33,152 nt of DNA, from NCBI GenBank assembly GCA_020349885.1, contig CP070701.1:1571594-1604745 (forward strand), given 5' to 3'. Shown here piece by piece: positions 31,081 to 33,152 of this stretch. Within the stretch, counting starts at the first letter, position 1, and every line of letters begins with the position of its first letter. The notes beneath the pieces are model-generated. The model did not search any database, was not told where the DNA came from, and was given only the letters and a program-made list of their open reading frames with translations. The translations under genes were made by a program, and so were the position numbers. The DNA comes from Acidobacteriota bacterium (GTDB taxonomy: Bacteria; Acidobacteriota; G020349885).

Positions 31081-33152
31081 ATGAATCTTCGCAACCGCTT
31101 CGTACTGGGTGTGTGCTTCTTCCTCTCGGGGGCCACCAGCCTCGCCCTCGAGGTGGCGTGGGCGAAGGAGCTCTCCTACATCCTCGGCAACACGCTCTAC
31201 GCCGTCGCCACGGTGGTGGCGGCGTTCATGGCGGGCCTCGGCCTTGGGAGCGCCTTGGCGGGCCGCTACGCCCCGCGCGTGCTCCGGCCCGTGCTGGCCT
31301 ATGCGGGGATGGAGTGGGTGATCGCCGCTTGCGGGATCTTTTCGATCCCCGTGTTCCGCTCGACGGAGGGAATTTTTCGGCTTCTTTACAATGTGCTGGA
31401 GCCGGGGCACGGGGCGTTTCTTGTGGTGAGGTTCCTGGTGGTGTTCGGGGCGATGCTCATTCCGGTGACGTTGATGGGGATGACGCTGCCGGTGGTGGTG
31501 GGGGCGTACGGACGGAGGAAGGAGCGGTACGATTTCGAGGCCGGGACGCTGTACGGGGTGAACACGCTTGGGGCGGTGGCCGGGACGCTCGTGGCGGGAT
31601 TCTTCCTCTTACCGTGGCTGGGTTTGTTGAAGACGTGCGTGGCGGTGGGGACGGTGGACGCGTTGGTTGGAGTGGTGGCGTGGTGTGTGAACAGGCGCGT
31701 GGGGGCGATCGAGGACATCCGGCTTGCCAGACAAGTCCGGACGCAGGAGCCGGAACAAGCGGAGTCCGTGGGAGGAAAAACATGGACGCCGATGCAGTTA
31801 ATGATCGGGGGAGTGTTTTTGGTGTCGGGGGCGGTTGCGATGGTGTACGAGGTGGGGTGGTTTCGGCTGTTGGCCTTGGTGATGGGGCCGTCGGTGCATG
31901 CGTTTTCGGTGATGCTTGGGATATTTCTGGTGGGGGTGGGGCTTGGGAGCGTGGCGGCTGCGAAGTGGGCGGAGAGGACGAAGAGGCCGCTGATGGCGAT
32001 GGCGGCGCTGGAGGGAGTTATCGGGGTGGCGGCGCTGGGGACGATGGCGTTCTACAACGAGCTGCCGGTATGGTATTTTCATTTATTCCGCAAGCTGGCT
32101 GGAGAGGGTGGCGGCGGATGGTACGTTGCGGCGCAGGGGATGGTGGCCGCCGCCGTTGTCTTGGTGCCGACGCTTGGGATGGGGGCGCTGTTTCCGGTGG
32201 TGGTGAGGGCGTTCCGGGAGGCGTCGAGAGAGGGAATGGTGCCGGAGGAGAACGTGGGAAAATTGTACGTGCTGAACACTGTGGGAGGTATCGTGGGGAG
32301 CCTGGCGGCGGGGTTTTGGCTGGTGCCGGGGATGGGGATGTGGAAGACGGTGCTTCTGGCGAGCGGGGTGAGCGTGGCGCTTGGGCTCCTCGTGTGGATG
32401 GCGGTGCGGGAGGTGGCACTTTTGCCTAAGGCGGCGCTCGCTACGGTTTTCGCCCTGGTTGTGGTGGGAGGTATGTGGGCGCTTCCCGAGTGGAACGCGC
32501 TTCTTCTCAACCATGGCCTCTACCGCACGATGCGCGACGCGAAACGATTTGACCAGAAGCGCAAGCTTGAGGGGAGAACCTTGCTTTTTTACCGCGAGGG
32601 CGTCAACACGACGGTGGCGATTTTAAGGTCTCGCGGGAACATCAGCCTGCGAGTGTCCGGGAAAGCCGACGCGAGCACGTTCGCCGTGGACCTCTACACC
32701 CAGCTTTTCGTGGGACAGCTTCCGACTCTGTTCGCCCGCAACCCCCGGCGCGTGGCCGTCATCGGTTACGGAAGCGGCATGAGCGCCGGCGCGGCGCTTA
32801 GCCACACTTCGGTCGAGTCGCTCGACGTTCTGGAGATCGAAAAAGGCATCATCGAGGGCTCGAAATATTTCGAGTTTCTCAACGACGACCCTTTCGACGA
32901 CCCGCGCACGCATCTCGTGCTTGAAGACGGCCGCATCCATATGACCTACACCGACAAGGTCTACGACGTCATCGCCTCCGCACCCTCGAATCCTTGGGTG
33001 GCTGGGACGGCGAACCTTTTCACTGTGGATTTCTACGAGCTGGTGCGCGCCCGGTTGGCGCCCGACGGCGTCTTCGGCCAGTGGTTCCAGTTGTACGAGG
33101 TGTCGGAAGATTCGTTCAAAACGGTGGTAGCGTCGCTGCATGAGGTGTTTCC
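31081..33152 (+). CDS. Membrane/spermidine-synthase-like fusion, second copy, 3' end outside window
   Basis: The frame opens at ATG 31081 (MNLRNRFVLG) and stays open to the window edge. About a dozen hydrophobic segments (residues 1-460) resemble half-MFS modules; SGATSLALEVAWAKELSYILGNTLYAV and SGAVAMVYEVGWFRLLALVMGPS look like two related repeats. The SpeE-like domain follows from about residue 494: IGYGSGMSAG, LEIEKG, LEDGR, then SAPSNPW (32977-32997). That last motif has Ala where the left-edge paralogue has Glu. From 32168 to the end the alignment with 51-1035 is gap-free, with long identical runs in the membrane part. Part of the membrane segment (about 31390-32470) is G-rich at third positions. 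Function unknown; the copy may have lost an acidic active-site residue. Confidence 0.82.
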   Translation, partial: MNLRNRFVLGVCFFLSGATSLALEVAWAKELSYILGNTLYAVATVVAAFMAGLGLGSALAGRYAPRVLRPVLAYAGMEWVIAACGIFSIPVFRSTEGIFRLLYNVLEPGHGAFLVVRFLVVFGAMLIPVTLMGMTLPVVVGAYGRRKERYDFEAGTLYGVNTLGAVAGTLVAGFFLLPWLGLLKTCVAVGTVDALVGVVAWCVNRRVGAIEDIRLARQVRTQEPEQAESVGGKTWTPMQLMIGGVFLVSGAVAMVYEVGWFRLLALVMGPSVHAFSVMLGIFLVGVGLGSVAAAKWAERTKRPLMAMAALEGVIGVAALGTMAFYNELPVWYFHLFRKLAGEGGGGWYVAAQGMVAAAVVLVPTLGMGALFPVVVRAFREASREGMVPEENVGKLYVLNTVGGIVGSLAAGFWLVPGMGMWKTVLLASGVSVALGLLVWMAVREVALLPKAALATVFALVVVGGMWALPEWNALLLNHGLYRTMRDAKRFDQKRKLEGRTLLFYREGVNTTVAILRSRGNISLRVSGKADASTFAVDLYTQLFVGQLPTLFARNPRRVAVIGYGSGMSAGAALSHTSVESLDVLEIEKGIIEGSKYFEFLNDDPFDDPRTHLVLEDGRIHMTYTDKVYDVIASAPSNPWVAGTANLFTVDFYELVRARLAPDGVFGQWFQLYEVSEDSFKTVVASLHEVF

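Noticed and set aside
29389-31410. Open frame of 673 codons opposite comM
   Set aside because: It covers comM antisense, with His/Arg-rich translation and no motif.
31113-32429. Open Gly-rich frame of 438 codons on the plus strand
   Set aside because: It is the +2-shifted reading of the real membrane/SpeE-like gene starting at 31081. The Gly-rich protein is an artefact of the G-rich third positions.

Overview
The window looks like a chromosomal segment of a GC-rich, Gram-negative-type, probably uncultured bacterium. Evidence for this is a linked chromosomal parA-parB pair, a bactofilin, three tRNAs with encoded CCA, the MEP-pathway gene ispE next to spoVG, many exported TPR proteins, PilZ and DUF4388 proteins, and a huge secreted FG-GAP/ASPIC protein. 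This mix suits acidobacterial, aminicenantes-like or deltaproteobacterial-like lineages, but nothing here fixes the phylum. No transposase, integrase, phage gene, toxin cassette or CRISPR array was found.

Layout. 1-2191: 3' part of a membrane/spermidine-synthase-like fusion. 2429-5398: large exported TPR protein. 5485-6249 (-): class III-type sirtuin, divergent from 6407-9559, a Clp/Hsp100 unfoldase with a TPR-bearing N-terminus instead of Clp_N repeats. 9744-9820 (-): tRNA-Pro; 9901-10263 (-): PilZ protein. 10607-12316: parA-parB. 12450-13076: tRNA-Gly and a bactofilin. 13107-16688: exported TPR protein, ispE, spoVG. 16719-19359 (-): precorrin-2 dehydrogenase-like protein and two paralogous TlpA-type thioredoxins. 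19529-23076: rsmA-like, two tandem uppP genes and an EamA transporter. 23137-23402 (-): tRNA-Ser and a broken tRNA-Ser copy interrupted in its anticodon. 23515-27195: 1226-residue FG-GAP/ASPIC protein. 27339-28417: DUF4388-PilZ operon. 28600-29226 (-): pyrE. 29473-31041: comM. 31081-33152: a second membrane/spermidine-synthase-like fusion, cut by the right edge and closely related to the one on the left edge.

Themes. Envelope and cell-shape functions dominate: undecaprenyl-phosphate recycling, bactofilin, exported thioredoxins, TPR scaffolds and PilZ proteins. Tandem or local duplication recurs: uppP, tlpA, tRNA-Ser, PilZ, the ASPIC module and the spermidine-synthase-like fusion. Readable promoters share TTGAC(A/T) at -35, and at least two genes (rsmA, comM) look leaderless.

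The most striking unexplained structure is intergenic. Five gaps, each just downstream of at least one gene, hold degenerate tandem arrays of very short units. Each locus keeps a strict period of 7, 8 or 9 nt, and in four of the five the array is followed by an inverted array with the same period, so a transcript could fold into a long imperfect hairpin. The second highlight is the 62-nt palindrome-rich insertion in the anticodon of the duplicated tRNA-Ser.
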